Source of the DNA: Argyresthia goedartella
Lineage: Eukaryota; Arthropoda; Insecta; Lepidoptera; Argyresthiidae
DNA: 64,000 nt
Reading direction: 5' to 3'
Assembly: GCA_949825045.1 (NCBI GenBank)
Contig: OX463836.1
Location: 9,131,829-9,195,828, forward strand
In this document: positions 48,401 through 52,426 of the stretch, piece after piece
How the letters are laid out: each line of letters begins with the position of its first letter
How positions within the stretch are numbered: the first letter of the stretch is position 1
Position numbers and translations under genes: made by a program
The notes under the pieces: generated by a model
What the model saw: only the letters and a program-made list of their open reading frames with translations
Told to the model about the DNA's origin: nothing
The model's database searches: none

Positions 48401-51400
48401 AACATGTAAGATTGTTCCATGCAGGACCCCAATTATTACTAGCCACCATTCGCGACCGTTTCTGGCCCACAAAGGGAAAAATGATGGCTAGAAAAATAGT
48501 AAATAAATGCGTCACATGCTTTAGAGCTAAACCTAAAACGACTACACCAGTTATGGGTAACTTACCTGCATCAAGGTTAAACCCAGCGCCCCCATTTAGT
48601 AGCACTGGGTTGGATTATGCTGGGCCCTTTAATATACGGGACAGGAGAGGACGTGGTTACAAGGTAAATAAATGCTATATCGCGGTATTTATTTGCCTAG
48701 TAACAAAGGCCGTTCACCTGGAATTAATTACAGGACTCGAGTCGGCCGCATTCATGGCAGCGCTTCGTAGGTTCATAGCACGAAGAGGTAAACCAGCAGA
48801 ATTGGTGAGTGACAATGCCACTACATTCCATGGCGCGAACAATGAAATTAAAGAATTGTTTACCTTCTTAAAGGAAAAATCGAGCGAATTATCATCTCAA
48901 TGCGCAGACGAGGGTATAAGGTGGAACTTTATTCCTGTTTACGCTCCCCATATGGGAGGTCTGTGGGAGGCAGCCGTCAAAAGCTGCAAGTATCATATGA
49001 AACGAGTTTTGAGTCAGGCTTTGTTGACATATGAAGAATTTGTTACCATTATAGTTCAAATAGAAGCAATATTAAATTCCCGTCCCTTGTGTCCCATTTC
49101 TAATTCTGAACCTATACCTATCCTAACGCCAGCTCACTTTTTGGTCGGCAGATCACTGACATCGCTACCAGAACAGGACTATACCGATGTGCCTCAAAAT
49201 AGGCTAACACACTTTCAACAACTTCAACAGATCACACAAAACTTTTGGAGAAGATGGTCACGCGACTATATCAACACGCTGCAGGAGCGGACAAAGTGGA
49301 GGAGCGCCCGTGGTCCGGGCCTCGCCGCAGGGGTCGTCGTCCTGGTACGAGAAGAACGCTTACCACCCTGCCAGTGGAAGATGGGGAAGATCGTCGCAAC
49401 GCAGCCTGGGAGCGACGGCATCGCTCGCGTCGCTATCATAAAAACCGCGAAAGGAACGATCAAACGCGCGTTTAACAACATATGTCCGCTACCGCTATCG
49501 AACGTTGATTGAAGCTAAAACTTAGTTAATTTAAAACCTACCTTTCAGTATTACCTACTTTTAGTTAAGCTAACTAACAATTTATACTAAGGTTTCATTA
49601 TTATTTAATACTTACCATACTTACCATTAATTACATACCTAATTGCCACTGTTATATAAGAAGTTATAATAAAACATGTCCCTACTGTCGTTTCATTCCA
49701 TAATAAGCAGAGTAGGCATAAACAGTTTCATTCATTGTTAACTTATCAGTTCAATTCATTGTAAGTATTGTACCTTCATATTAAAATATTAGTTGTTGAC
49801 ACTAGCATGGACACTAGCTAGTTCTGCTCCCCTTGAAAATGAAATTAGTACATAAACATAGTATATTAGTTCTCCTAGTCAGTACCTATAAATCTATATA
49901 GTTCCATCCCTTTCATTATTATTGAAATATTCCATTTCAATGGGGGCAGGATATGTTGAGTCCAAAACTTAACATATGTACCTGTATAGAGTATACCTGT
50001 ATAATTTATTACTGTTATTTGGAAAAGCGCCATCTATAGATTTCATTGTATATTATTTGCATTACAAATTGACCTTGATCTGACTGATCACACGTTAGAC
50101 ATGTATAAGCTTGAAGCATTTTATGATAGATGGCGCTAGTAGTCTAAACCGCCTACTAACTGTGCTATAAATTGGTAGACATAAGGAATTTCTGTCTCTT
50201 TGCCTTGCAACCGTCCAATACAACGCACGTATCAATTTCGGCCTTTTCATTTCGCTCCTTCACCCTCTATGTCCCGAGTGCGACAGTCGCTGTTTCTAGT
50301 TCCCACGACCCAGGGTATCCTAGTGTGGGGCCAGAAGAAATGTATGTGCCTGTATTTATATGTTTGTTTTATTCATAGCGTCACGCCTATTTCCATACGG
50401 AGTGGCAGAGGCACATTTGCGCCCACAGCTACCCAGTAAGCCGCTATGGAGCAGTGAAGGTGTCCTCACGATGTTCTCCATCACCGTTGGAACGTCGGCA
50501 CAATGTCCTTGTAAATAGTAACGTATCATGTTTATTTACAGAGATGACCTGAACAAGCTGAAGCTAGGCGAAGAAACTAAATGCAAAACTTACGAAGCTT
50601 TGTGCATAAAACTTACACACTCGGAAAGCGAGAAGGTAAATAAGCTATAATCTTTTTATTGTCACGTATTTTTGACAGGTGTAATGAGTTTTGACAGCTG
50701 CCTTGAATTTCGACTGTAGCCATGTTTGACAGATATTACGTACATGATGCTTACCAGCAGAAGAATAGGCGTAACACTGTCAAAACTGTGAAAGTTACTC
50801 TTCTGCTTTTACTTGAGGCCTCTATTTAGGGTTCGGTACAAAGGAAAAAAACGGGACGATAGGGTCCCGCCCTGTACGTTCCCCTGGGTTACGAGTAAAT
50901 TTTCGGCTTAGGAGAGAACCTGACAGACGGACAGACAAACAGACAGGTGGACAGCGGAGGCTGTAAACAACATTTTGCTATGTAAATTCCTAACTAATCA
51001 CTCCACACCATCCCATACCATTGTACGGTGGTACGGAACGCTTCGTGCGCGAGTTCGACTCGCTCTTGACGGTTTTTTGGGTTAATTTTGCCAGTGTCAA
51101 GTGTAATTGAAAGGTCCTAAAGGTCAGGTTCTCTCCTAAGAACTCAGAGCTACCCAGGGGAACGTACAGGGCGGTAGGATCCAAGTATTTCCTGCGGACG
51201 TATGCAACAACGGTATCCCCCTCACACTTACTCTATACTGAAATCGATAATGCGATGCGTCGTTCCAGGCGGTCCCGGCAGCGAACGGCGACACTGCCAT
51301 CACTGTGACCCCGGCAGACATCGAGAACATCAACTCATTCACGAACGTCCCCCCCGCGGAGGCGGCGACGTGCCGCGTGCGGTTGCAGCAGAGGACGCCG

Positions 51401-51476
51401 GCGCGCGTGCTGCACCGCCGGCCGCTGCGCACGCGCACGCGGGACATACTCGCGCTGCACGCTGCCGCCGTGCCCG
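296..51476 (+). CDS. Pus10: tRNA pseudouridine synthase Pus10, partial, ten exons (join of the ten exons listed below)
   Basis: Pus10 converts specific uridines of tRNA to pseudouridine. Ten exons with consensus AG acceptors and GT donors join without a frame break: 296-454, 769-878, 1994-2133, 27337-27438, 27932-28056, 32065-32178, 33531-33633, 41893-41999, 50542-50635, 51269-51476, together 1,262 nt or about 420 residues. Diagnostic segments are a CISC pair in the first exon, SLPQTPWVLDGKR, the catalytic-aspartate motif GREDVDVRCLGDGRPF, RVNRLVTVSRDDLNKLK, and RVLHRRPL near the end. The family is usually about 500-530 residues, so the N-terminal exon(s) lie before the window, and the last part of the catalytic domain, including the GTYIKEFVHGDFGR-type motif, is missing from what I can read. 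Introns range from about 0.3 to 25 kb and are filled with mobile elements. Identification is by motif recognition; the splice sites are seen directly. Confidence 0.93.
530..722 (-). repeat. Fragment of a dispersed lepidopteran repeat (CCGTCCGT/TTCGTGCG family)
   Basis: The segment runs from a GAAATTTTCACAGA motif to CCCTTCGTGAGTGAGTC. The same motifs, in the same order, occur at 3887-4313, 12753-13059 and 30820-31040. It lies inside a Pus10 intron. Confidence 0.6.
769..878 (+). CDS. Pus10: Pus10 exon
   Basis: The acceptor is ATTTTAG and the donor is GTGAGT. It encodes 36 full codons in the Pus10 N-terminal (THUMP-like accessory) region, with LSAPIATLLRERAVTLLVAE. Its 5' base completes the split Arg codon from 296-454, and its last base starts an Asn codon finished at 1994. 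Confidence 0.85.
1994..2133 (+). CDS. Pus10: Pus10 exon, the source of the partial copy at 5329-5442
   Basis: The acceptor is GTGTTTCAG and the donor is GTGAGC. It encodes IVPALKEAWKWSFGARLAREI followed by DSGAISPLLITFNMEYPDDAD, matching the Pus10 segment around the KEA-WKW and V-F--PE positions. It ends in phase 0. The next in-frame exon is 25.2 kb away at 27337. Confidence 0.88.
2175..2360. repeat. Degenerate short tandem repeat (ACTGAATTGCGCGAAAA-like units)
   Basis: About six imperfect units of roughly 25-30 bp contain ACTGAATTGCGCGAA or close variants. They lie between the Pus10 exon at 1994-2133 and the retroelement remnant at 2379. Confidence 0.6.
2379..2696 (+). pseudogene. C-terminal remnant of a non-LTR retrotransposon endonuclease/RT polyprotein with a C2H2 finger
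   Basis: The open frame reads RKQGGQSLRFNDVLQRHMKR, then DSDTWEVRPSGRNH, and ends with a C2H2-type finger (LKCATCGRSF, then HTRVH). This arrangement (RF-DV--R, D-WE----R--W, then one zinc finger) is typical of the tail of RTE/craniofacial-development-protein-2-like retroelement proteins in insects. Nothing upstream encodes RT, so only the 3' end is present. A real zinc-finger gene is unlikely because no start or splice context supports it. Confidence 0.6.
2697..3486. other. AT-rich intronic stretch, nothing recognised
   Basis: I see no coding segment, splice pair or strong repeat between the retroelement remnant and the small inverted-repeat element at 3488. Confidence 0.5.
3488..3679. mobile_element. 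Small MITE-like inverted-repeat element
   Basis: CTTTTCACTAT at 3488-3498 faces ATAGTGAAAAG at 3669-3679, and GGATATAATATAT-type sequence continues both arms. The 192-bp size and terminal inverted repeats suggest a non-autonomous DNA element. No clear target duplication was identified. Confidence 0.5.
3887..4313 (-). repeat. Dispersed lepidopteran repeat, near-complete copy
   Basis: It starts with TAGGGTTCCGTACCC, has a CCGT microsatellite around 3943-3960, then GAAATTTTCACAGATTATG, and ends at TTCGTGCGCGATTTAGACTC and ACCGGTTTTTTT. The copy at 12753-13059 is in the opposite orientation. It is one of the commonest lepidopteran interspersed sequences; I treat it as SINE-like or non-autonomous. 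Confidence 0.7.
4336..4383. other. Near-perfect hairpin, about 22-bp stem with 7-nt loop
   Basis: CCACACTACTAAG faces CTTAGTAGTGTG, and the stem extends outward through CCTTCCCCA/TGGGGAGG with few mismatches. The loop is TGTGCGG. It could be a tiny MITE remnant or an intronic small-RNA precursor; the sequence alone does not decide. Confidence 0.5.
4386..5328. other. AT-rich intronic stretch with degraded repeat pieces
   Basis: It contains a GGTGAGCGAAGCGAAG segment near 5104 that recurs in related form near 28300. No coding region is supported. Confidence 0.45.
5329..5442 (+). pseudogene. Partial duplicate of the Pus10 exon 1994-2133, including its donor site
   Basis: This matches the last roughly 105 bases of the exon at 1994-2133 at about 90 percent, including GTGAGCAT after the exon end. 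It encodes FRARLAREIGKTQDSGAMSA and then LLITLNMEYLDDAD with no stop. The first third of the exon and its TTTCAG acceptor are absent, and similarity stops just after the donor. The nearest AG (5329-5330) would give the wrong frame, so it is most likely a non-functional exon fragment. Confidence 0.8.
5684..6551. repeat. 434-bp direct tandem duplication at the left array edge
   Basis: Copies 5684-6117 and 6118-6551 are almost identical. The second copy contains a perfect 15-bp hairpin arm pair, GTTGTTTTTAACCAC (6120-6134) and GTGGTTAAAAACAAC (6167-6181). The first copy has one mismatch in the left arm. Confidence 0.85.
5684..8160. repeat. Left tandem-repeat array, internally inverted
   Basis: From about 6550 to 7370 the units are about 46 bp, with TAACCCATTTACTCGG and CAGCAAACC--CTTAGCT. 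From about 7490 to 8160 the units are about 44 bp and contain the reverse complement, CCGAGTAAATGGGTTA, plus TCGCTGGCGTTA. The array therefore turns around at a spacer near 7380-7490. The second half also carries a repeated block of about 265 bp (starting near 7528 and 7793). There is no protein-coding evidence. Confidence 0.85.
8319..8324 (-). terminator. Poly(A) signal AATAAA of the SAMD3-like gene
   Basis: TTTATT on the plus strand reads AATAAA on the minus strand, about 27 nt beyond the stop codon at 8351. An A-rich run follows it. Confidence 0.6.
8351..11443 (-). CDS. SAM-domain protein, SAMD3-like, six exons, complete
   Basis: Exons on the minus strand: 11389-11443, 10412-10539, 9961-10065, 9111-9713, 8769-8922, 8351-8508; total 1,203 nt, 400 residues. 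The ATG is at 11443-11441 and the TAG stop at 8353-8351. Residues 1 to about 60 form a SAM domain (MEELLEKWRFSKYVGVFN, then ALELLNDDQIKQL). Residues about 205-225 are Ser/Pro-rich and basic. The conserved C-terminal half has FNEYPALGKPLGYVL|LEKDFDCLY and finishes RPSKVDVREGFITQC, features of animal SAMD3-like proteins of unknown biochemical role. All donors are GTRAG or GTAATT. The acceptor of exon 3 is uncertain: the better-looking TTTCAG lies 11 nt upstream and would break the frame. The gene is nested antisense in a Pus10 intron and between the two arrays. Confidence 0.85.
8640..8763 (+). repeat. 3' end of a non-LTR element with (ATT)n tail, inside the last intron of the SAMD3-like gene
   Basis: TTTTATCTTGAATAAAGATT followed by an (ATT)n run is a typical 3' terminus of lepidopteran non-LTR elements. 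The repeat tail touches the donor site of the exon ending at 8769. Confidence 0.5.
10991..11100. mobile_element. MITE copy 1 (GTGTAGATAAGGGGGCG family)
   Basis: About 25-bp imperfect terminal inverted repeats: GAGTGTAGATAAGGGGGCG at 10996-11014 faces CGCCCCCTTATCGACACTC. A second copy lies at 63603-63687 in the opposite orientation. It sits in the first intron of the SAMD3-like gene. Confidence 0.8.
11110..11310. repeat. GC-rich dispersed segment with AGGGGGTC/GACCCCCT ends
   Basis: A block much richer in GC than its surroundings lies between short inverted ends at about 11130 and 11286. It is probably another non-autonomous element. It is in the first intron of the SAMD3-like gene. The family is not recognised. 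Confidence 0.35.
11817..12183. mobile_element. Palindromic MITE-like element with repeated arms
   Basis: GAACAACTTTTACTATG occurs directly twice (about 11838 and 12042) and once inverted (CATAGTAAAAGTTGTTC, 12154-12170). The outer GGGACATAATTCTGAACAAC pairs with the end near 12183. Confidence 0.55.
12753..13059 (+). repeat. Dispersed lepidopteran repeat, full-length-looking copy
   Basis: It starts AAAAAACCGGCCAAGTGCGA, passes through GTATGGGAGCCCCCTTAAAT and a GACGGACGGACGG run, and ends TAGGGTCCC, GGGTACAGAACCCTAAAA. This is the best copy in the window of the family also at 530, 3887, 16790, 27655, 30820, 31990 and 50826. Confidence 0.75.
13060..14030. other. Intronic stretch, nothing recognised
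   Basis: No coding region, tRNA-like fold or clear repeat boundary is visible. Confidence 0.4.
14030..14240. repeat. GC-rich palindromic repeat piece (GGCGACCGTTCGGTCGCC)
   Basis: A GC-rich block with the palindrome GGCGACCGTTCGGTCGCC and GGCGGCCG stands in AT-rich DNA. The style matches 17640-17850 and suggests a MITE family. The ORF across it has no recognisable domain. Confidence 0.4.
15948..16173. mobile_element. Possible MITE with GTGTTGCCAAC ends
   Basis: GTGTTGCCAAC at 15948-15958 faces GTTGGCAACAC at 16163-16173. A similar TGTTGCCAAC...TTGGCAACG arrangement lies at about 11568-11650. Confidence 0.45.
16451..16482. other. Short perfect palindrome/hairpin
   Basis: CAGAATCTGCTATA is followed almost immediately by its reverse complement, giving a 14-bp stem with a tiny loop. 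No further context was found. Confidence 0.5.
17580..17596. repeat. Homopolymer run of 17 G
   Basis: Seventeen consecutive G bases precede a GC-rich block (17640-17850) containing GCCGCCGGATCAGCC and its near-reverse complement. This is likely the edge of a palindromic element. Confidence 0.7.
18041..25870. repeat. 228-bp satellite array (two 114-bp half units) with 2,849-bp higher-order repeats
   Basis: Spacing between successive CCAAGCGCTTGG motifs is 228 bp (for example 18441, 18669, 18897). Each 228-bp unit is made of two related halves sharing AACTTGTTTA--A-TAG-AAAG and GTYTAATTTTAGC. Larger blocks recur exactly 2,849 bp apart (for example GACGCATTTC at 18521, 21370 and 24219) with only rare differences. 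Units become more divergent after about 25150. No ORF is credible. Confidence 0.95.
26487..26810 (+). repeat. tRNA-derived SINE
   Basis: The head contains a B-box-like GCAGGTTTGAAACCTGACC at about 26549. The body has the common lepidopteran CCAGCGTGGTGGAGTATGGC and GTGGGGACATTAATGGGCT segments. It lies just outside the right inverted repeat of the large element. The tRNA-like head lacks a full cloverleaf, so it is not called as a tRNA gene. Confidence 0.65.
27085..27300 (-). repeat. tRNA-derived SINE, reverse orientation
   Basis: On the minus strand it reads from a tRNA-like head with ACCCGGGTTCCC (B box) to a tail ending in CAGGGAATCCTAGTTTGGGG. Related copies are at 28505-28660 and around the first BEL/Pao element. 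Confidence 0.65.
27337..27438 (+). CDS. Pus10: Pus10 exon
   Basis: The acceptor is TGTTCTCAG and the donor is GTACTA. It encodes 34 residues including ELEPLKRISP and FAVEFTRRSVEQ. Phase 0 at both ends fits the exons at 1994-2133 and 27932-28056. Confidence 0.88.
27932..28056 (+). CDS. Pus10: Pus10 exon
   Basis: The acceptor is AATTTCCAG and the donor is GTGAGC. It encodes 41 residues, ALEDATLELLRKEWKDTL and then CAHAPLYLAGR, leading into the conserved sugar/RNA-facing start of the catalytic half. It ends in phase 2 (AG|G, Arg). Confidence 0.9.
28449..28483. other. 13-bp perfect hairpin in a Pus10 intron
   Basis: TTTACAATCTTAC and GTAAGATTGTAAA flank a short loop. No terminator or RNA family was recognised. 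Confidence 0.45.
28505..28665 (-). repeat. tRNA-derived SINE, reverse orientation
   Basis: The minus strand carries a B-box-like GGGTTCCAATCTC in a tRNA-like head and the same CACAGGGTATCCTAGTATG tail as the SINE interrupted at 43365/50286. Confidence 0.6.
29035..29182. mobile_element. MITE with GAGCTCTATTTTTGAATCAC ends
   Basis: 23-bp terminal inverted repeats (29035-29057 and 29160-29182) with one mismatch. A direct copy of the left arm follows at 29183-29206, perhaps a partial second insertion. Confidence 0.7.
29279..30008 (+). mobile_element. DNA-transposon remnant with terminal inverted repeats and a transposase N-terminal piece
   Basis: ACTCGGCGCCACGA-TAAAGAGCT at the left end matches the reversed right end near 29985-30008 with one difference. 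Inside, 29501-29644 encodes MPKNKVLTRQARKMVYDVNC and 27 more residues. I compare this with the helix-turn-helix start of insect DDE-type transposases. The catalytic part is absent, so it is a non-autonomous or deleted copy. Confidence 0.6.
30315..30608. mobile_element. MITE with perfect 29-bp inverted ends including TA
   Basis: 30315-30343 and 30580-30608 are exact reverse complements, beginning TAGAGTCTGGCAAACGAAAG. If the outer TA is the target duplication, the inverted repeat is 27 bp, as expected for a Tc1/mariner-type non-autonomous element. Further inner arms (CACTCCGTTCCGTTATTC and its partner) make the whole element a long imperfect palindrome. Confidence 0.85.
30737..30772. other. 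17-bp perfect palindromic hairpin
   Basis: AGGTAAATGCTACCCCA is followed by AA and then its reverse complement. It lies in an AT-rich intron segment. Confidence 0.6.
30820..31040 (-). repeat. Degraded copy of the dispersed lepidopteran repeat
   Basis: It shows TGTCCGTCGGTTTG, CTGTATCTCAGGAGG, GAAAATTTCACAGAATCTG and GTTGCCGCTACACGA, in the same order as at 3887-4313 but more diverged. Confidence 0.55.
31051..31509. mobile_element. MITE-like element with GGATGGGCCGAA ends
   Basis: GGGATGGGCCGAAAT at the left faces ATTCGGCCCATCTC at the right, with inner ATTCGGCCGAA and CCGAATGTTCGGCCGAA palindromes. The family looks hAT-like in style, but no clean 8-bp target duplication is visible. Confidence 0.6.
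32065..32178 (+). CDS. Pus10: Pus10 exon with SLPQTPW motif
   Basis: The acceptor is TTCCACAG and the donor is GTGAGT. It encodes YIKLSRSLPQTPWVLDGKR and MMESSVQEIIFGPIAKLYE. The S-LPQTPW--DG-R-MESSVEE type segment is one of the strongest Pus10 signatures. Confidence 0.95.
32429..32738. repeat. 20-bp minisatellite (GAGCATAATCATCAGATACA)
   Basis: About fifteen units of 20 bp, with CAGATACA/CAGACACA/CAGATGCA variants, lie inside the Pus10 intron after exon 32065-32178. Confidence 0.95.
33531..33633 (+). CDS. Pus10: Pus10 exon with the catalytic aspartate motif
   Basis: The acceptor is GTCTCGCAG and the donor is GTACCA. It encodes LSAEDMEHRLKFVSAGREDV followed by DVRCLGDGRPFAVE. GREDVDVR is the conserved motif holding the catalytic aspartate of the Pus10 family. 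It looks intact here. Confidence 0.95.
33966..34090 (-). mobile_element. 3' end fragment of a CR1/jockey-like non-LTR retrotransposon
   Basis: It shares GGCGAGCTTATCTCT and TCTTCCAGC with the 3' UTR of the element at 52427-55454. On the minus strand it ends in two AATTATG units, matching the AATTGTG repeats at that element's 3' end. Confidence 0.7.
34228..34450. repeat. Partial copy of the palindromic element at 42037-42985
   Basis: It carries TTTATCTACACACATATCAT, GATGTGTTCAGGAACC, CGACCGGCATGGTGGCATTG and CAGTAGTACCAACTTCACAG, in the same order as in the larger element downstream. Confidence 0.65.
34626..34869 (+). pseudogene. Remnant of a transposase N-terminal region
   Basis: The frame reads MGREMPNSRERDLIVNLVES and FEKEKEDSKGLFSRVSNLLK, then a stop at 34762, after which the frame continues FKESLMDMLRYLKFKEK. 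The pattern resembles the ORF in 29279-30008. I infer the same class of DDE-type transposon helix-turn-helix domain. Confidence 0.4.
35019..35150 (+). repeat. Dispersed insect repeat with (CAT)n head
   Basis: A (CAT)7 run is followed by CCCACTGCTGGGTATAGGCC, a segment very widespread in lepidopteran genomes. It stops where the 45-bp minisatellite starts. Confidence 0.6.
35154..35468. repeat. 45-bp minisatellite with telomere-like CCTAACCTAAC, left part
   Basis: The unit contains CATGGAACGCTCCATG (a small palindrome), GGGCCTCGGTGCT and AACCTAACCTAACTT. About seven units are present before the R1-clade element interrupts the array. Confidence 0.95.
35469..37010 (+). pseudogene. ORF1 (Gag-like, zinc knuckles) of the R1-clade element
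   Basis: The frame is open from the very first base with no initiator. It is coiled-coil-like and rich in Ala/Arg/Glu, changes frame near 36020 and again near 36530, and stops at 37008-37010. The C-terminus has three zinc knuckles: CLRCLGYGHTRRHC, CSHCAGPHHIKDC, and CVNCACTKNEPCHNAFSSNC. ORF1 proteins of this clade bind RNA and take the RNP to its target. The two frameshifts disable this copy. Confidence 0.85.
37021..40565 (+). pseudogene. ORF2 (endonuclease - reverse transcriptase - RNase H) of the R1-clade element
   Basis: The ATG is at 37021, ten bases after the ORF1 stop. The APE endonuclease has QANLQRAELATAELL, LLQEPY, GDFNAWSPWWG and SDHNAV. RT has KKAPGPDGF, SYRPIGLLSVLGKVLE, GFMPQRSTEDAL, VSLDIEGAFDNAWW, GCVQGSIAGPTLWN and FADDVVLIF. 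RNase H has YTDGSKIGGG, QAEMYAI, SDSRSSLELL and WVRAHVGTPGNERADELA. The tail (HIFIECPLYGRRR) keeps only half of the usual Cys/His finger. Breaks: in-frame TAA at 37357, frameshift near 38770, in-frame TAA at 38913. Confidence 0.92.
40566..41162 (+). other. 3' UTR of the R1-clade element with two tandem hairpins and poly(A)
   Basis: Close to the 3' end, GTCGG (41074-41078) pairs with CCGAC (41086-41090), and CCAGGG (41095-41100) pairs with CCCTGG (41109-41114). The A tail follows 30 bases later. Such 3' structures are recognised by the RT of related elements; recognition here is inference. An AT microsatellite lies at about 40845-40862. Confidence 0.7.
41163..41728. repeat. 45-bp minisatellite with telomere-like CCTAACCTAAC, right part
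   Basis: This continues the array from 35154-35468, about thirteen units. Some units are shortened by loss of the AACTT step. It is not telomeric: it lies in a Pus10 intron 165 bp before exon 41893-41999. Confidence 0.95.
41893..41999 (+). CDS. Pus10: Pus10 exon
   Basis: The acceptor is TTGCAAG and the donor is GTAGGT. It encodes VSDPRREPAADELEALCDAI followed by SGDGRVRVNRLVTVSR. It is separated from the previous exon by 8.3 kb carrying the R1-clade retrotransposon and its minisatellite. GC content is high compared with the flanking intron. Confidence 0.92.
42037..42985. mobile_element. Palindromic (foldback-type) non-autonomous element
   Basis: Near-perfect terminal inverted repeats of about 24 bp (GTTTATCTACACACGTATCA at the left, reversed at 42962-42985). 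Nested inside are inverted copies of ATTAGGCATTAAAACTC and direct copies of TTCAAATTTCGAACGCC. It begins only 37 bp after the donor of Pus10 exon 41893-41999. Fragments also lie at 34228-34450 and 14700-14765. Confidence 0.75.
43235..43365 (+). repeat. tRNA-derived SINE, 5' part (split by the BEL/Pao insertion)
   Basis: The head contains CCCGGGTTCGATCCCCGG (B box). The body runs up to GTGTGACGTCGC and resumes at 50286 with GTCGCTGTTTCTAG and CAGGGTATCCTAGTGTGGGG, the tail of the SINE family also seen at 28505-28665. The cloverleaf is incomplete, so it is not a tRNA gene. Confidence 0.75.
43366..43697 (+). repeat. 5' LTR of BEL/Pao element 1
   Basis: 332 bp, TG...CA. It has a TATAAA at 43578-43583 as a likely core promoter. 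GCGCCATCTAT (43439-43449) and its reverse complement (43538-43548) form an inverted pair 99 bp apart. Confidence 0.95.
44257..49512 (+). CDS. Gag-Pol of BEL/Pao element 1, interrupted by one in-frame TAA
   Basis: A single frame of 1,752 codons has one stop at 46162-46164. Order: Gag with a DUF1759-type core (LPTFSGDVRQWLEFRDTF), three zinc-binding motifs near 45283-45470 (CPVCSGSHF, CFNCLSSTHIF, CRLCKRKHH), aspartic protease with LLDSGSQSNFI (Asp484), the stop, RT with FYMDDLLYGG (about residue 880), RNase H (IHGFSDSSNKAYGAV), H2-C2 integrase finger (near 48400-48530), and integrase core with DYAGPF, SDNATTF and PHMGGLWEAAVK (D, D, E present). The C-terminal tail is the usual basic domain. 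No frameshift is seen. The stop separates Gag-protease from RT onward; reinitiation at 46417 would lose the RT start. Confidence 0.95.
49954..50285 (+). repeat. 3' LTR of BEL/Pao element 1
   Basis: 332 bp and, by eye, identical to 43366-43697. It is followed by the GTCGC target duplication at 50286-50290. Confidence 0.95.
50286..50350 (+). repeat. tRNA-derived SINE, 3' part
   Basis: This continues the SINE interrupted at 43365; CCCACGACCCAGGGTATCC and TAGTGTGGGG match the tails at 27085, 28505 and 14530. Confidence 0.7.
50542..50635 (+). CDS. Pus10: Pus10 exon
   Basis: The acceptor is TATTTACAG and the donor is GTAAAT. It encodes DDLNKLKLGEETKCKTYEAL and then CIKLTHSESEK. The intron before it is 8.5 kb and carries a palindromic element plus the first BEL/Pao retrotransposon. 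Confidence 0.92.
50826..51085 (-). repeat. Dispersed lepidopteran repeat, rearranged copy
   Basis: It has AGGGTTCGGTAC, ACGGGACGATAGGGTCCC, an ACAGACGGACAGAC run and GTACGGAACGCTTCGTGCGC. It lies in the short intron between the last two Pus10 exons seen. Confidence 0.6.
51269..51476 (+). CDS. Pus10: Pus10 exon (last one seen)
   Basis: The acceptor is GTTCCAG and the donor is GTCAGT. It encodes 69 codons ending in TPARVLHRRPLRTRTRDIL and then ALHAAAVP; RVLHRRPL is a conserved Pus10 catalytic-domain segment. It is very GC-rich. It ends in phase 1, so at least one more exon is needed. I found no convincing continuation between 51477 and 64000. Confidence 0.92.
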
Positions 51477-51734
51477 GTCAGTACGCAGCAAGCAACTCGC
51501 CCGCCGCGCACTAGTGTAACCCGCACCTAGTAGTGCGAGTGGCCCTGTGAGCAGTACACGAGTCTGTGGAAAGCTGAACTTCTAACATACGAACTTATTA
51601 ATGTACCTGGTTACCTACATGTAGTATGAATATAACAGCACCAATAACTTTGTAAACTAGGTACATTTTGCGATCTGAAATCCAACCTATTGACTTCTCA
51701 CCAAAATTTATTTTGGACAAAAATGCTTTTGCCT

Positions 51735-52426
51735 TCCAGTCGGGCTTCAGACCGAGTCACAGAACCGTTACGGCTTGATTTTGAAATCATTTGATATGGA
51801 GTCCCTCTCTGCCAGCTAGTTTGCCTCTTACATAAGAGATGGTAAACAGCGTTTCAGCTTGGAGGAGGTGTACACGGACTGGTATGACCTCTGCTCTGGT
51901 GTCCCCCAAGGCGTTATTCTCTCTCCTCTTCTATTTTATTTCTTAATATACAGATCTATCGTCACTTCTCTCCCGACTTCGCTGTTGTGGCGTTGAACGC
52001 TGACCCTGGAGGATATTAGTGGCTGGGCATCGTGGCATCGCCTTTCCGACTTCTGGTTAACCCAAGTAAATCCCAGGTCATGATAATAGGTTCAAGACAT
52101 TCTCTGAACTTGTTGCAGCAAAATTCTATCCGTCCTGTAACCTACAATGGTATTATAATCTAAAGCGATAAAGCCAAAAACCTGGGTGTTGTCTTCGATA
52201 AACAGTTGTCCTGGTCATTGCATGTTGGTGAGGTCAGCAGGCGAGTTTATGCTACTTTTTTCTCTCTCGGGAAACTTCAGAAATTTTTACCACGCCAGAC
52301 CAAAATTACCCTTGCTCATTCCCTTCTTCTCCCCCTCATTGACTACGCTGATGTCAGCTGGGTCAGCGCAAACTAAGAACTCTCGAAGAGAAAACTCGAA
52401 CGACTCCAAAATTTCGTGATTCGGTT
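51735..52426 (+). pseudogene. Degraded CR1/jockey-like RT fragment, plus strand
   Basis: Pieces of RT are readable in shifting frames: FQSGFRPSHRTVTA, a GVPQGVILSPLLF-like segment, PSKSQVMIIGSRHSLNLLQQ, KAKNLGVVFDKQLSWS, FLPRQTKITLAHSLLLPLID. These match the minus-strand element next door residue for residue in many places, but with large deletions and stops. It stops exactly where the minus-strand element's 3' end begins. Confidence 0.8.

Larger units (their letters stand above)
43366..50285 (+). mobile_element. BEL/Pao LTR retrotransposon 1, full length
   Basis: Two 332-bp LTRs (43366-43697 and 49954-50285) begin TGTTGAG and end GCGACA, and I see no difference between them. The target duplication is GTCGC on both sides. 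The primer-binding site candidate TGGTGACCCC starts at 43700, and the purine tract is TGGGGGCAGG at 49941-49950. One gag-pol frame runs 44257-49512 with a single stop at 46162. Indistinguishable LTRs imply a recent insertion. Confidence 0.97.
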
